A stretch of DNA of 64,000 nt from an uncultured bacterium. Its GTDB lineage: Bacteria > Verrucomicrobiota > Lentisphaeria > Victivallales > Victivallaceae. Position 1 is the stretch's first letter. Every line of letters starts with the position of its first letter. The notes under the pieces are model-generated. The model ran no database searches and was not told where the DNA came from. It worked only from the letters and a program-made list of their open reading frames with translations. The position numbers were made by a program, and so were the translations under genes. The stretch covers positions 1-64,000 of the forward strand of contig URVC01000005.1 in assembly GCA_900551245.1 (NCBI GenBank), read 5' to 3'. This document shows positions 16,351 to 24,919 of this stretch, piece after piece.

Positions 16351-17646
16351 TCACGCGAGGTCGAGCACACTGCGCCGGTCGGCGAGATCGGCCAGCACTT
16401 CGCCCGCCAGATAGAGCGAACCGGCCACCAGCACTTTGCGGGAGGTGTCGGCGAGCGCGTCGTTGACCGCGAGCAATGCGTTGGCCCGTTCCTCCGCCGG
16501 CACCCCCAGCTTCCGCGCCATCGCGCACAGCTCTTCCGGGGTGCGGCAGGGGCGGTCCGCTTCGTGCAGCGGCACGAAGAGGAACTCCGCCGCCAGCGGC
16601 GCGATCAGTTTGAGGCTCGTCTCCACATCCTTGTCGCGGAATCCGGCGAAGATGACCGTGAATTTCTCACCGGGCGCGAGCTCCTCCATCGCCTGCCGGA
16701 GGGCGGAAAGTCCGTCCGGATTGTGCCCGCCGTCGACGAAGAGCCGTTCGTTGAGCTGCTGACAGCGCGCCGGCCAGCGGACGTTCGCCAGACCGTCGAG
16801 CGCCCGGTCGAGGTCGAGGCCGTACCGGCCGGCGAGGAACTCCAGCACCCGGTAAACCAGCCGGAAATTTTTTCTCTGCATGGCGCCGAGCAGAGGCAGA
16901 CGGATCTGCCGCCCGGCGTATTCGAACTCCTGCCGGAGCAGGCCGTTCTCGCGGGTGAACCGGACCGGACCGGGGATCTCCTCCCCCGGTCCGGCGGGCG
17001 CCGAGCCGAGAGAGCGGGCGCGGTCGAGCAGGACCCGGCGCGCCTCCTCCGGCATTTCGCCGTAGAAGAGCGGCACCGCCGGTTTGATGATGCCCGCCTT
17101 CTCGTGGGCGATCTTTTCGATGGAGTCGCCGAGCCATGCCTGATGGTCGAGGGCGATGTTGGTGATGATCGAAGCGACCGGCGTGACGACGTTGGTGGAG
17201 TCGAGCCGCCCGCCCATGCCGGTCTCCCAGACGACGAAGTCGACGCCGGCGCGGGCGAAGATCATCGCCGCCAGAACGGTGGTGAATTCGAAGTAGGTGA
17301 AGCGGAAATCCCGCCCGGTGGAGCGGCGTGCCGCCTCCGCCAGTTCGGCGGCGAAGGCGTCGAAGTCGGCGGAGGAGACCGCCCGTCCGTTGACCCGGAA
17401 CCGCTCCCGGATGTCGACCAGATGGGGGGAGCTGTAGAATCCGGTGGTGAATCCGGCCGAGCGGAGCGCGCACTCCAGCATCGCGCCGGTGGAGCCTTTG
17501 CCGTTGGTTCCCGCCAGATGAAGGAACCGGAGGTCGCGGCAGGGATCACCTGCGCGATGCATCAGTTCCAGGGTTGCTTCCAGTCCGGGTTTGATGCCGA
17601 ACATTCCGAGTGAGTTCAAATACTCTTTTGCCGGTATGGTACTCAA
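16351..17646 (-). CDS. folC: Folylpolyglutamate / dihydrofolate synthase FolC
   Basis: FolC adds glutamate to dihydropteroate and folates. The 431-residue Mur-ligase-type protein has the P-loop HLAGTNGKGSTGAML, the FYSSPHLVDIRERFRVNG segment, ETGMGGRLDSTN, ITNIALDHQAWLGDSIEKIAHEKAGIIK and the C-terminal DGGHNPDG motif. The start is the TTG at 17646 because AGGAGG stands 5 bases before it. The open frame runs further upstream but there it overlaps tolB in another frame and does not resemble FolC. A PTPS-III-like folate enzyme is encoded at 24920-25483, so two folate-pathway genes lie in the window. Confidence 0.92.
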   Translation of the reverse strand: MSTIPAKEYLNSLGMFGIKPGLEATLELMHRAGDPCRDLRFLHLAGTNGKGSTGAMLECALRSAGFTTGFYSSPHLVDIRERFRVNGRAVSSADFDAFAAELAEAARRSTGRDFRFTYFEFTTVLAAMIFARAGVDFVVWETGMGGRLDSTNVVTPVASIITNIALDHQAWLGDSIEKIAHEKAGIIKPAVPLFYGEMPEEARRVLLDRARSLGSAPAGPGEEIPGPVRFTRENGLLRQEFEYAGRQIRLPLLGAMQRKNFRLVYRVLEFLAGRYGLDLDRALDGLANVRWPARCQQLNERLFVDGGHNPDGLSALRQAMEELAPGEKFTVIFAGFRDKDVETSLKLIAPLAAEFLFVPLHEADRPCRTPEELCAMARKLGVPAEERANALLAVNDALADTSRKVLVAGSLYLAGEVLADLADRRSVLDLA

Positions 17647-17665
17647 TGAAACCTCCTGCCGGCGG

Positions 17666-18859
17666 CTAGCGCGCGCAGGGCGACCAGACCGGCATCGAAA
17701 GATTGTAGGGGGTCGACAGCAGCAGCCGGGCTCTTCCGGTCCAGGTGTCGACCACGTAAAGCGCGGATTTCGCGCCGTCGGAACGTTTGCAGACCACCTG
17801 CCGGTTGTCGGCGGCCCACGCCGGGGACTCCCAGGTGCCGGGCATTTCGGTGATCCGTTCATTTTTGCCGCTCTTCAGGTCGTAGACTGCGAGCGTGTAG
17901 CTGCCGTTGACCCGGGTGGCGTAGACGATCTTGCCGTCGCTCGACCAGTCGGGGGTGACCGCGTCGCTGCCGATGGTGGGCAGCCGTTTGCGGCCGGAGC
18001 CGTCGAGCGACGCGATGAAGATGCGCGGCGCGCCGGTTTCATCGCTCACGAAGGCGAGCTGTCTGCCGTCGGGGCTCCAGCAGGGGGAGGCTTCGACCGC
18101 CATGTTGGAGGTGAGCCGCCGGACCTTTCCGCCGCCGATCGGCAGGATGTAGAGGTCCACCTTGTGGTCGGGGCTGAGGATCACCGCCATCTGCCGTCCG
18201 TTCGGACTGATCGCCGCACCGGCGTTGATGCCGCGGAAATTGGAGAGCACCCGGCTCCGGCGCGAAGCCAGCACCGTCTGGATCACGTCGATGCTGGTGC
18301 GGTTGTATTTGGAGTAGCCGATCGATTTGCCGTCGGGGAACCAGCACGGTTCGACGCAGAGCGAATTGTAGTGGGTGACCTGCTTGACGTTGTTGCCGTC
18401 GATGTCGCAGACGTAGATGTTCCGGACTCCCGGGGCGGTCTGGGCGCAGAAGGCGATGCGCGAGGTGCAGAAGCCGCGCACCTTGAGCTCCTTGAAGGTC
18501 TTTTCGATGATGGCGTCGACGGCGTGCTTGGCGACGGCGCGGTCGCCGCCGGCGATGGTGACGCTCCAGGCGCCGACCGGTGCGCCGCCCTGTTCGAGTG
18601 TGAGCTGGAGCACATTGCCGTTGCGGGTGCCGGAGAGGGTGAAGTCCGCCTTGTCGCCGCGCACCAGGTCGAACCAGCCGCAGGCGCCGAGGATGGAGGT
18701 GAGCTCCCGGCTCAGCCCCGCGTCGCCGGTGACGCCGCGGAAACTCAGCGTGGGATTGAAGGTGGTCTGCTTGACCACGACGATCGGTTCGGGGGCCGCC
18801 GGAGCGGAGAACGCCGCGCAGACGAGCGCCAGCCCGGCCAGGAAAATCGGTTTGAACAT
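17666..18859 (-). CDS. tolB: TolB-like periplasmic beta-propeller protein
   Basis: TolB is the periplasmic propeller that binds Pal and other outer-membrane partners during envelope constriction. The 397-residue protein has a signal peptide (MFKPIFLAGLALVCAAFSAPA), an N-terminal TolB alpha/beta domain (LTSILGACGWFDLV) and at least five WD40-like repeats of the PxWSPDGxxIxF type (PCWFPDGKSIGYSKY, PCWSPDGRQLAFVSD, PDWSSDGKIVYATR, PAWAADNRQVVCKR). The ATG at 18859 has AAGGA upstream; the frame before it lies in the next gene. No tolA, tolQ, tolR or pal gene is visible in the window. It is placed between a cysteine-desulfurase paralogue and folC. Confidence 0.88.
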   Translation of the reverse strand: MFKPIFLAGLALVCAAFSAPAAPEPIVVVKQTTFNPTLSFRGVTGDAGLSRELTSILGACGWFDLVRGDKADFTLSGTRNGNVLQLTLEQGGAPVGAWSVTIAGGDRAVAKHAVDAIIEKTFKELKVRGFCTSRIAFCAQTAPGVRNIYVCDIDGNNVKQVTHYNSLCVEPCWFPDGKSIGYSKYNRTSIDVIQTVLASRRSRVLSNFRGINAGAAISPNGRQMAVILSPDHKVDLYILPIGGGKVRRLTSNMAVEASPCWSPDGRQLAFVSDETGAPRIFIASLDGSGRKRLPTIGSDAVTPDWSSDGKIVYATRVNGSYTLAVYDLKSGKNERITEMPGTWESPAWAADNRQVVCKRSDGAKSALYVVDTWTGRARLLLSTPYNLSMPVWSPCAR

Positions 18860-18918
18860 CGCTGTGAATCCTTTCAGAATCGGCTCGTTGAAAATCAGGA
18901 TGGTAACATATCGCTGCA

Positions 18919-20034
18919 TCAGTAGTTTTTCAATGCGTCTTTCAAAGCTTCCACCAACTTTTTCGCCTCTTCGGCGGTGGAATCGAATCCGAATCCGATC
19001 CGCAGTCCGGAGTAGGCGTCGTTCCGGTTGAGTCCGATCGCCCGGAGCGCGGCGGAGGGCTCCCGGCTCTCGGAGGCGCAGGCGCTGCCCGCCGCCGCCA
19101 TCACGCCCGCCGCGGAGAGCATCCGCACCATCACGCCGCTCTGGATCCCCGGCAGCAGCAGGTGAAGCAGATAGGGGGAAGCCAGCTCCGGCGGAACCGT
19201 ACAGCGGATTCGCCCGCCGCCGGGCAGCGGCAGGTTCTCCAGCTCCCGCCGCACAGCGGCGTTGAGTTCCCCGATGCGCCGGGCGGCCTCCTCCTGTTTT
19301 GCTGCGCGGAGACCGGCGGCGAACGCCAGCGCCAGCAGGGCCGGCACCTCCGGGCGGCAGCCGCGGTAGAGTTCGTGCCGCCAGCGCCGGGCGAACTCCA
19401 GCAGTGTTTTCCCGCCGCGGAAGGCGGGGCGGATCAGCAGGGCCGCGCCGCCGCCGGGCGCGCCGAATTTGCGGCCGGAGACCGCGACGATGTCCGCTTC
19501 GCGCGGAAACGGCAGTTTGGCCGCGCCCTGAATGGCGTCGACGAAGAGGATCCCCGCCGGGGAGTTCCGGCGGAACGCCTCCGCCAGCGGGCCGATCGGC
19601 TGGATGGTGCCGAGTTCGCTCTGCACCTGATGGAGGGCGAGGAGGTCGCCCGCGGGGAGCTCTTCCGGCAGAATGCGTCCACAGCGGTCGGGGCGGAGGA
19701 GCCGCAGTTCCGCCGCGGAGCGCCGGAGCACGGCCAGAAGCGCCTGGTGTTCCAGCGGGGAGGTGATGGCGCATTTCCCCGCCGCCAGCGGAGAGTCGGC
19801 GAAGAGGTTGAAAAGTTCCGTGCCGCACCCTCCCCAGATCACCTTCCAGCCGGGGTCTCCGGTCAGGGCGAGGGAGAGCTCTTCGGCCGCCCGGTCGAGC
19901 TGCTGCCGCGCATCGTGCCCGAGCCGGTGCGCCGCCTCCTGATTGGCGTAGTTTTCGCGCACCCGGGCGAAGTAGAATTCGATTGCCTCCGGCGCCGGAC
20001 GGGCCGCCGCCGCCTGATCGAGATAGACGGTCAT
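18919..20034 (-). CDS. Divergent cysteine desulfurase-like aminotransferase (class V, PLP)
   Basis: This 371-residue protein is a second NifS/IscS-type protein. It keeps the residues needed for catalysis: His in SPLEHQALL, Asp and Gln in FVDAIQGAAK, the PLP lysine in VSGRKFGAPGG and the active-site cysteine in AAGSACASESREPS. It differs from IscS at other places: HVNNEIG becomes HQVQSELG and the His before the lysine is Arg. So it should be an active PLP enzyme, perhaps with another partner or substrate than the housekeeping enzyme at 21602-22798. The ATG overlaps the stop of the upstream glycosyltransferase (ATGA). Confidence 0.75.
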   Translation of the reverse strand: MTVYLDQAAAARPAPEAIEFYFARVRENYANQEAAHRLGHDARQQLDRAAEELSLALTGDPGWKVIWGGCGTELFNLFADSPLAAGKCAITSPLEHQALLAVLRRSAAELRLLRPDRCGRILPEELPAGDLLALHQVQSELGTIQPIGPLAEAFRRNSPAGILFVDAIQGAAKLPFPREADIVAVSGRKFGAPGGGAALLIRPAFRGGKTLLEFARRWRHELYRGCRPEVPALLALAFAAGLRAAKQEEAARRIGELNAAVRRELENLPLPGGGRIRCTVPPELASPYLLHLLLPGIQSGVMVRMLSAAGVMAAAGSACASESREPSAALRAIGLNRNDAYSGLRIGFGFDSTAEEAKKLVEALKDALKNY

Positions 20035-21470
20035 GGTTGTTTCTGCTCCCAGTATTTGTGCCAGCGCCGGAAAAGATCCTGTGCTTCGGCGTGTCTCTCC
20101 TCCCGCGCCAGAGCGCGGATGAGGAATTGTTCCCCTGCCGGCATCGGTGCGCCGTGTTTGCGGGCGCGTTCCAGATAGTGTTCCGCCGCCGAAAACCGGC
20201 CGAGCTCCGCCAGCAGTCGGACGGTCGCGTCGCGTTCACTGGCCGGAAGGCGCGGTTCCGGCGGCGTGACGAGGCTCCAGACCGCCCCCGCCGCGAGGAG
20301 AACTCCCGCCGCCGCCAGCGCCGCCGTCTCTCTGCGCGCCCGGAAGCGGAACAAACTCCTCACTCCGGCGCCGGCGAGCATCGCCAGCAATGGTTCAGCC
20401 GGAATCCGGAAGCGGTAGTAGATGTCGCAGAAGACGATCGAGCCGAAGTATCCGGCGACCAGAAGCGCCGCGAGCAGAACCGCGCCGTTGCGCCGGAATC
20501 CCGCCGTGCCGATCAGCGCCGCGCCCATCAGAAGCGGCATCGGGAGCGCCAGAACCTTCAAAAGCGGAATGAATTCCCGATGAGCGTAGATCGAGAGGCT
20601 GTTCGGAATCTCAAACGGGGAGGCCATGTCGCAGATCTTGCCCGGAATTCCGGCGAGGATCCGGCGGGCGGCCAGCAGGGGATCCGCCAGCGCCTCCTCC
20701 CCCTGGAAGAAGCGGAACACGTTCGCGCCGTTGCCGGGGAGGATGGCCGGACTGCCGCAGGTGACGAGGTGATAGAGCAGAACCGGAGCGAGCAGAATAA
20801 GACAGCCCGCGACGGCGGCCGCCGCGTTGCCGGGCGTCAGCCTTTTCCGGACGGCGGGGGCGAAGAGGAAGAGGGCGGGCAGGAGGGCGACCGCGATAAA
20901 ATTTTCCCGGCCGAGCATACAGCCGCCGGCGCAGAGTCCGGTGAGGAACCAGCTCCGGAGGGTGCCGCTGCGCCACGCTCCGAGCAGACAGTAGTAGAAG
21001 AGAAGAAACAATAGCGCGAGCGGAGCGGCCCGCAGAAAGTCGAGCGCGATCAGAAGCGCACTGCCGCAGAAGAGATAGAGGACGGCGCCGATTTCCGCGG
21101 CGCTCCGGCCGATTCCGGCCCGTCGTCCGGTGCGGTAGATCATCACCGGAATGAGCGCCGCGAGGGCTCCCTGAAGGAGCCGCATCGCCTCCAGACTGCC
21201 GCCGGTCAGCGCGGCGAGTCCCCCCAGCCACAGGGTGTAGAGCGGCGAGTAGAGATAGCTGCCCGGCTCCGGCAGAACGCCGGAGGGGAGCGCCAGCGCC
21301 GCCTGGAGGATGGTGTGCTGATCCATGCCGGGCATCGGCGGGGCGAGAAGCCCGGCCGCGCGGGCGGTGCGGAAGATGTGAAACTCCAGCAGCAGCGCCG
21401 CGGCGAAGAGAAAGAGTGCGAAATGCCGGTGCAGCAGTTTGGCGGGGGAGGTGGAGCGTGGTTTCATCAT
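20031..21470 (-). CDS. Polytopic membrane glycosyltransferase (ArnT/PMT-like, GT39/GT83 type)
   Basis: The 479-residue protein has about ten hydrophobic segments and begins with a cytoplasmic basic stretch and a first membrane helix. The first periplasmic loop contains MPGMDQHTILQAAL and YLYSPLYTLWLGG, which resembles the D-x-x-x-Y/P-P-L-Y loop of GT-C enzymes such as ArnT and protein mannosyltransferases. Such enzymes move sugars from polyprenyl-phosphate donors to lipids or proteins on the outer face of the inner membrane. The C-terminal 70 residues look like a soluble TPR-type helical tail (LAELGRFSAAEHYLERARKHG). It is the first gene of a minus-strand run, coupled to the desulfurase paralogue. 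Donor and acceptor are unknown. Confidence 0.7.
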   Translation of the reverse strand: MMKPRSTSPAKLLHRHFALFLFAAALLLEFHIFRTARAAGLLAPPMPGMDQHTILQAALALPSGVLPEPGSYLYSPLYTLWLGGLAALTGGSLEAMRLLQGALAALIPVMIYRTGRRAGIGRSAAEIGAVLYLFCGSALLIALDFLRAAPLALLFLLFYYCLLGAWRSGTLRSWFLTGLCAGGCMLGRENFIAVALLPALFLFAPAVRKRLTPGNAAAAVAGCLILLAPVLLYHLVTCGSPAILPGNGANVFRFFQGEEALADPLLAARRILAGIPGKICDMASPFEIPNSLSIYAHREFIPLLKVLALPMPLLMGAALIGTAGFRRNGAVLLAALLVAGYFGSIVFCDIYYRFRIPAEPLLAMLAGAGVRSLFRFRARRETAALAAAGVLLAAGAVWSLVTPPEPRLPASERDATVRLLAELGRFSAAEHYLERARKHGAPMPAGEQFLIRALAREERHAEAQDLFRRWHKYWEQKQP

Positions 21471-21601
21471 CGGTTCCGGGTTGTAATTTCCTATTCTCCC
21501 GGTAATCTAGCAACTTCCGGCGAATTATCAATCGGAAAACAGTTGACTTTTCAGAAAAAGATGGTTTATTTATAAAGATGTATCCTTTTTGGGAGAAAGT
21601 T

Positions 21602-22798
21602 GTGAATATCATGAAACCTGTCATTTATCTGGATAATAATGCAACCACCCGGGTGGATCCCGAGGTGTTCGAAGCGATGAAACCGTTTTTCTGTGAACGC
21701 TACGGCAATCCGTCGAGCATTCACCACTTCGGCGGCAGCGTTGCCGCCGATATCGAAAAGGCCCGGTGCCAGGTCGCCGAACTGCTCGGCGCCGAATTCC
21801 GCGACCGGGACGGCATCGCCACGGAAATCATCTTCACCAGCTGCGGTACCGAGAGCGACAACGCCGCTCTCTTCGCCGCACTCGGCGCCCGGCCGGACCG
21901 GCACAAGATCGTGACCACCGCGGTCGAACACCCCGGAATCCTCGCCTGCTGCCGGGAGCTGGAGCGCCGCGGCGTCATTGTGGAATATCTGCCGGTGGAC
22001 AGCCGGGGGCGGCTCGATCTTGAACAGGTGCGCCGGGCGGTCAACTCCGATACCGCGCTGCTCTCGACGATGTGGGCCAACAATGAGACCGGGACGCTTT
22101 TCCCGATTCCGGAGCTGGCGCGGATCGCCCATGAGAAGGGGGCGCTGTTCCACACCGACGCGGTGCAGGCGGCCGGCAAGGTGCCGATCGACGTCGATGC
22201 CGACGGTGTTGATTTTCTGAGCATTTCCGGTCACAAGCTTCACGCTCCGAAGGGGGTGGGGGTGCTGTACGTGCGCCGGGGAGTCCGGTTCCGCCCGCTG
22301 ATTTTCGGCGGCCATCAGGAGCGCTCCCGCCGCGGCGGCACGGAGAATGTCACCTCGATCATCGGTCTCGGCAAGGCGTGTGAAATTGCGCGGCGCAATC
22401 TGCCGCTGGAGAGCGTGCAGCTTGCGGAGCTGCGCGACCGGCTGGAGAAGGGGGTGATCGAGCGCATTCCCGACGTCCGCGTCAACGGCGACATCGAGCA
22501 TCGGCTGCCCAACACGGCGTCGATCAGCTTCGAATATATCGAAGGGGAATCGATCCTGATGCTGCTCGACCGGCTGAACATCTGTGCGTCGAGCGGCTCG
22601 GCCTGCACGACCGGCAGTCTGGAGCCGTCGCATGTGTTGCGTGCGATGGGGCTGCCCTACACTGCGGCGCATGGAACGATCCGCTTCAGTCTGTCGAAGT
22701 ACAACACCCGCGAAGAGATTGACTTTGTGATTGAATCGCTTCCGCCGATCATCGAGCAGCTCCGGGCGATTTCGCCCTACTGGCAGGAGCGGCGCTGA
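21602..22798 (+). CDS. Cysteine desulfurase (NifS/IscS type)
   Basis: The enzyme removes sulfur from cysteine for Fe-S clusters and thio-modified tRNA. The 398-residue protein has YLDNNATTRVDPEV at the start, TTAVEHPGIL, MWANNETGTLFPI, HTDAVQAAGK, the PLP lysine in SGHKLHAPKG and the active-site Cys in SSGSACTTGSLEPSHVLRAMG. The start is ambiguous: a GTG at 21602 has GGGAG 6 bases upstream, and an in-frame ATG follows at 21611. It runs divergent from the operon holding the paralogue at 18919-20034. MiaB, which needs Fe-S clusters, is encoded at 40313. Confidence 0.93.
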   Translation: MNIMKPVIYLDNNATTRVDPEVFEAMKPFFCERYGNPSSIHHFGGSVAADIEKARCQVAELLGAEFRDRDGIATEIIFTSCGTESDNAALFAALGARPDRHKIVTTAVEHPGILACCRELERRGVIVEYLPVDSRGRLDLEQVRRAVNSDTALLSTMWANNETGTLFPIPELARIAHEKGALFHTDAVQAAGKVPIDVDADGVDFLSISGHKLHAPKGVGVLYVRRGVRFRPLIFGGHQERSRRGGTENVTSIIGLGKACEIARRNLPLESVQLAELRDRLEKGVIERIPDVRVNGDIEHRLPNTASISFEYIEGESILMLLDRLNICASSGSACTTGSLEPSHVLRAMGLPYTAAHGTIRFSLSKYNTREEIDFVIESLPPIIEQLRAISPYWQERR

Positions 22799-22831
22799 CG
22801 CCGGAACCGGTAACAGAAGAGGCATACAGTT

Positions 22832-23113
22832 ATGGAAAAAGAACTCAGCCGGAATGCCGGCCACGAGATCCGGTTCCCGGTTGACTGGGAGTTCCGCATC
22901 ATCGTGGACGCCGACCTCGCCGCGGCGGCGAGACCGCTTCTCGCCGCCTGTTTTGAGAAACATGAAATCGCCACCGCTCTTCATGAGGGGCTGGATTCCA
23001 AGAACGGCCGTTACCGGTCGTTCAAGGCGCCGCTGGTGCTCTCCAGCCGCGAAATGATGGATCAGCTGGCGGCGGAACTGGCCGCCGTGCCGGGCGTGAA
23101 ATTCGTTCTCTGA
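22832..23113 (+). CDS. DUF493 (YbeD-like) small protein
   Basis: This 93-residue protein fits the DUF493/YbeD family: a ferredoxin-like beta-alpha-beta fold with RFPVDWEFRIIVDAD near the start, a GRYRSFKAPLVLSSREMMDQLAAEL segment (quoted in two halves here: GRYRSFKAPLVL and SSREMMDQLAAEL) and a C-terminal VPGVKFVL. The conserved tail strand V-K-x-V-L is typical of the family. E. coli YbeD resembles the regulatory domain of allosteric enzymes and lies between dacA and lipB; the molecular role is unknown. It follows the cysteine desulfurase by 33 bases and is likely co-transcribed. Confidence 0.75.
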   Translation: MEKELSRNAGHEIRFPVDWEFRIIVDADLAAAARPLLAACFEKHEIATALHEGLDSKNGRYRSFKAPLVLSSREMMDQLAAELAAVPGVKFVL

Positions 23114-23188
23114 CCGCAAAACGGAGGGGGAAACACCCTTTTTTTGAAAAAAAATCGACTTATTTGCCGGATAGGTGCTGCAGCGGAT

Positions 23189-23217
23189 TTGACAATATAT
23201 TTTTCCGGTGCTACTAT
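23189..23217 (+). promoter_or_regulatory. Sigma-70 promoter of the small envelope cluster
   Basis: A perfect TTGACA at 23189-23194 is followed after 17 bases by TACTAT at 23212-23217. The predicted start near 23224 gives a 5' leader of about 69 bases for the gene at 23293. Confidence 0.75.
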
Positions 23218-23292
23218 TTGACGACGGCAAATGTTTTGGGTATTTATTTTCCATTGACATAACGGAAATCTAAAAATCAGCTGGAGAGACCG

Positions 23293-24516
23293 ATGAAAGT
23301 TGTCAACGTAGTTCTGAGCATTCTGATCCTTTTGCTTGCCGCCGCAAGCGCCGTGTTTTCCTACTTCCTGTTTGAGAAGCGCGGTCAGCTGACGGGCGGA
23401 TGGGACAAAATGGCGACCGCCATCAACGCAACGGCCGTGGAGCTGGATCGGAACAGCGGGACCAAACTTGCCGGAGAGCTCACCGCCGATGCGATCGGTC
23501 ACCGGAACTACGACGCTCTCGACGCCAAGCTGCCGAAGCTTGCGGCGCAGGCCAAGCAGCTGGTGATCCAGCGCGATGCTCTCGCGGATGCGCTCCGCCG
23601 CATCGGTTCCTCGGTCGATATGAAGAATCTCGGAACTGCCGATGCGTTCCGCAACCTCAACACCTACTCCACCCGCAAGGATGATGTCATCAACGCGGTC
23701 GGCGACACCATCAAACGTCGCAACGGCGTGATCGACAACTTTGCCCGTCTGGCCAACAGTTCGCTGAAGATCCGTCTCGATTCCGCCAAGCTCCGGAACG
23801 GGGATCGCGGTGAATTCAGCAAGTTCGAGACGGCGCTGCGCGGGGTCGGTGACCGGCGCAACACCTACGAGAGCGGTCTCCGTCAGGTCGGCGGTCAGGC
23901 CGGCAAGAGCGTGAACTTCCCGGCGACCGGCGACTACAAGGCGCCGACCCGCACGGTGATCGGCGCGGTCAACGATCTGAAGAACCGCTACAACAGCACG
24001 ACGAAGAAACTGGATGAAGCGAACCGTACCATCCGCGCCCGTGACAACACCATCAAGCAGCGCGACGGTGTCATCAGCAACCTGCGCAAGACGCTTGCGC
24101 ACAAGGATGCTCAGCTCAACGATCTCAAGCGTGCCCTCGGGCTGGATATTTCGCAGGATCTGCCGGCTCCGTGGAAGAAGGGGTCGGAAGAGGCGCGCCG
24201 CGCGATCCTCGGCAAGGTGATCATGGTCGATCCCCATTACGGTTACCTCAGCACCGACCTCGGCAAGGACACCGTGGTGATCCAGCAGATCGGCAACAAG
24301 ACCTCCGAAGTCAATCCTGACATCGTCCCCGGCATGGAGCTGGTCGTCGCCCGCGGCAGTCTCGCGGAGGGCAACTCCAAGTTCATCACCCGGATCAAAC
24401 TGGATAAGGTCGATGCCGGCTGCTCGATCGCGAACATTCCGGAAGGCGTGACCGACATTCAGGTCGGCGACATCGTCTACTACGAGCCCGCTCCGGCGGA
24501 AAAGGCGAAGAAATAA
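23293..24516 (+). CDS. Membrane-anchored coiled-coil protein of unknown function
   Basis: This 407-residue protein has one N-terminal membrane helix (VVNVVLSILILLLAAASAVF) with a short basic cytoplasmic end, so the rest should be outside the cytoplasm. The middle (about 30-290) is charged and helical with repeated RRNGVIDNFARL / KQRDGVISNLRKTL type heptads, as in a coiled coil. The last 120 residues are a beta-rich domain (KVIMVDPHYGYLSTDLGK, VPGMELVVARGS, IQVGDIVYY) with the spacing of small barrel domains that end in a V-G-D-x-V strand. It has its own promoter and is followed after 22 bases by two tiny genes. I do not recognise a characterised family; an envelope-structural role is inference. 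Confidence 0.75.
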   Translation: MKVVNVVLSILILLLAAASAVFSYFLFEKRGQLTGGWDKMATAINATAVELDRNSGTKLAGELTADAIGHRNYDALDAKLPKLAAQAKQLVIQRDALADALRRIGSSVDMKNLGTADAFRNLNTYSTRKDDVINAVGDTIKRRNGVIDNFARLANSSLKIRLDSAKLRNGDRGEFSKFETALRGVGDRRNTYESGLRQVGGQAGKSVNFPATGDYKAPTRTVIGAVNDLKNRYNSTTKKLDEANRTIRARDNTIKQRDGVISNLRKTLAHKDAQLNDLKRALGLDISQDLPAPWKKGSEEARRAILGKVIMVDPHYGYLSTDLGKDTVVIQQIGNKTSEVNPDIVPGMELVVARGSLAEGNSKFITRIKLDKVDAGCSIANIPEGVTDIQVGDIVYYEPAPAEKAKK

Positions 24517-24538
24517 CGGTTTGACGGGAGACGGAAAA

Positions 24539-24667
24539 GTGTTCAATTCCAAATTCTTCACTGTCATGATCGTGCTGACCTTCCTCGCCGTGGTTGCGAC
24601 GGTCGCGTTCCAGTCGATCGAAATGAACCAGTACGGGCTCTTCGAAACTCTCTTCGGAGGGAAATGA
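24539..24667 (+). CDS. 42-residue single-pass membrane peptide
   Basis: A GTG-started frame of 43 codons encodes a protein with a single hydrophobic helix (FFTVMIVLTFLAVVATVAF) and a short polar tail that ends LFETLFGGK. GGGAG lies 9 bases before the GTG. The stop codon overlaps the ATG of the next gene in an ATGA, which is strong support for a real coupled gene. It begins 22 bases after the coiled-coil gene. No family is recognised; such peptides often act as subunits or regulators of a larger membrane protein. Confidence 0.6.
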   Translation: MFNSKFFTVMIVLTFLAVVATVAFQSIEMNQYGLFETLFGGK

Positions 24668-24828
24668 GTATCGTGCACTGGAAGTTCGCCGCCGCAATTC
24701 TCATTGCGGCGGCGTTTTGCTGTTTTGCCGGCGGTTGCACGCCGCAGGAGCGGATGGGCTACAGCCCGATTCCGCAGAACTCCCCCGCCTCCTGGGAGTA
24801 TTCGCCTTACGGGCCGATTCACAACTGA
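24664..24828 (+). CDS. 54-residue putative lipoprotein
   Basis: This short frame has a basic/hydrophobic signal region (WKFAAAILIAAAF) and a lipobox-like AGG-Cys with the cysteine at residue 25. The mature part of 30 residues is rich in Pro, Tyr and Ser (MGYSPIPQNSPASWEYSPYG). The start overlaps the stop of the 42-residue gene (ATGA). It ends just before a hairpin at 24863-24887, which closes the transcript. The AAC/GG lipobox is not perfect, so lipidation is likely but not certain. Confidence 0.6.
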   Translation: MSIVHWKFAAAILIAAAFCCFAGGCTPQERMGYSPIPQNSPASWEYSPYGPIHN

Positions 24829-24855
24829 TGCCGGAGTTTTCCGCCGGGGAGGGAT

Positions 24856-24887
24856 AAAAAAACGGAGAGGATGTTTTGTCCTCTCCG
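24856..24887 (-). terminator. Rho-independent terminator between convergent genes
   Basis: A 9-bp stem (CGGAGAGGA at 24863-24871 with 24879-24887) has a 7-base loop. On the minus strand it is followed by seven T (24856-24862). It terminates the gene at 24920-25483 and may also stop the plus-strand cluster, though no T run follows there. Confidence 0.85.
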
Positions 24888-24919
24888 CGTCCCGGAAAAT
24901 CCCGGGATTTCATTCCACG

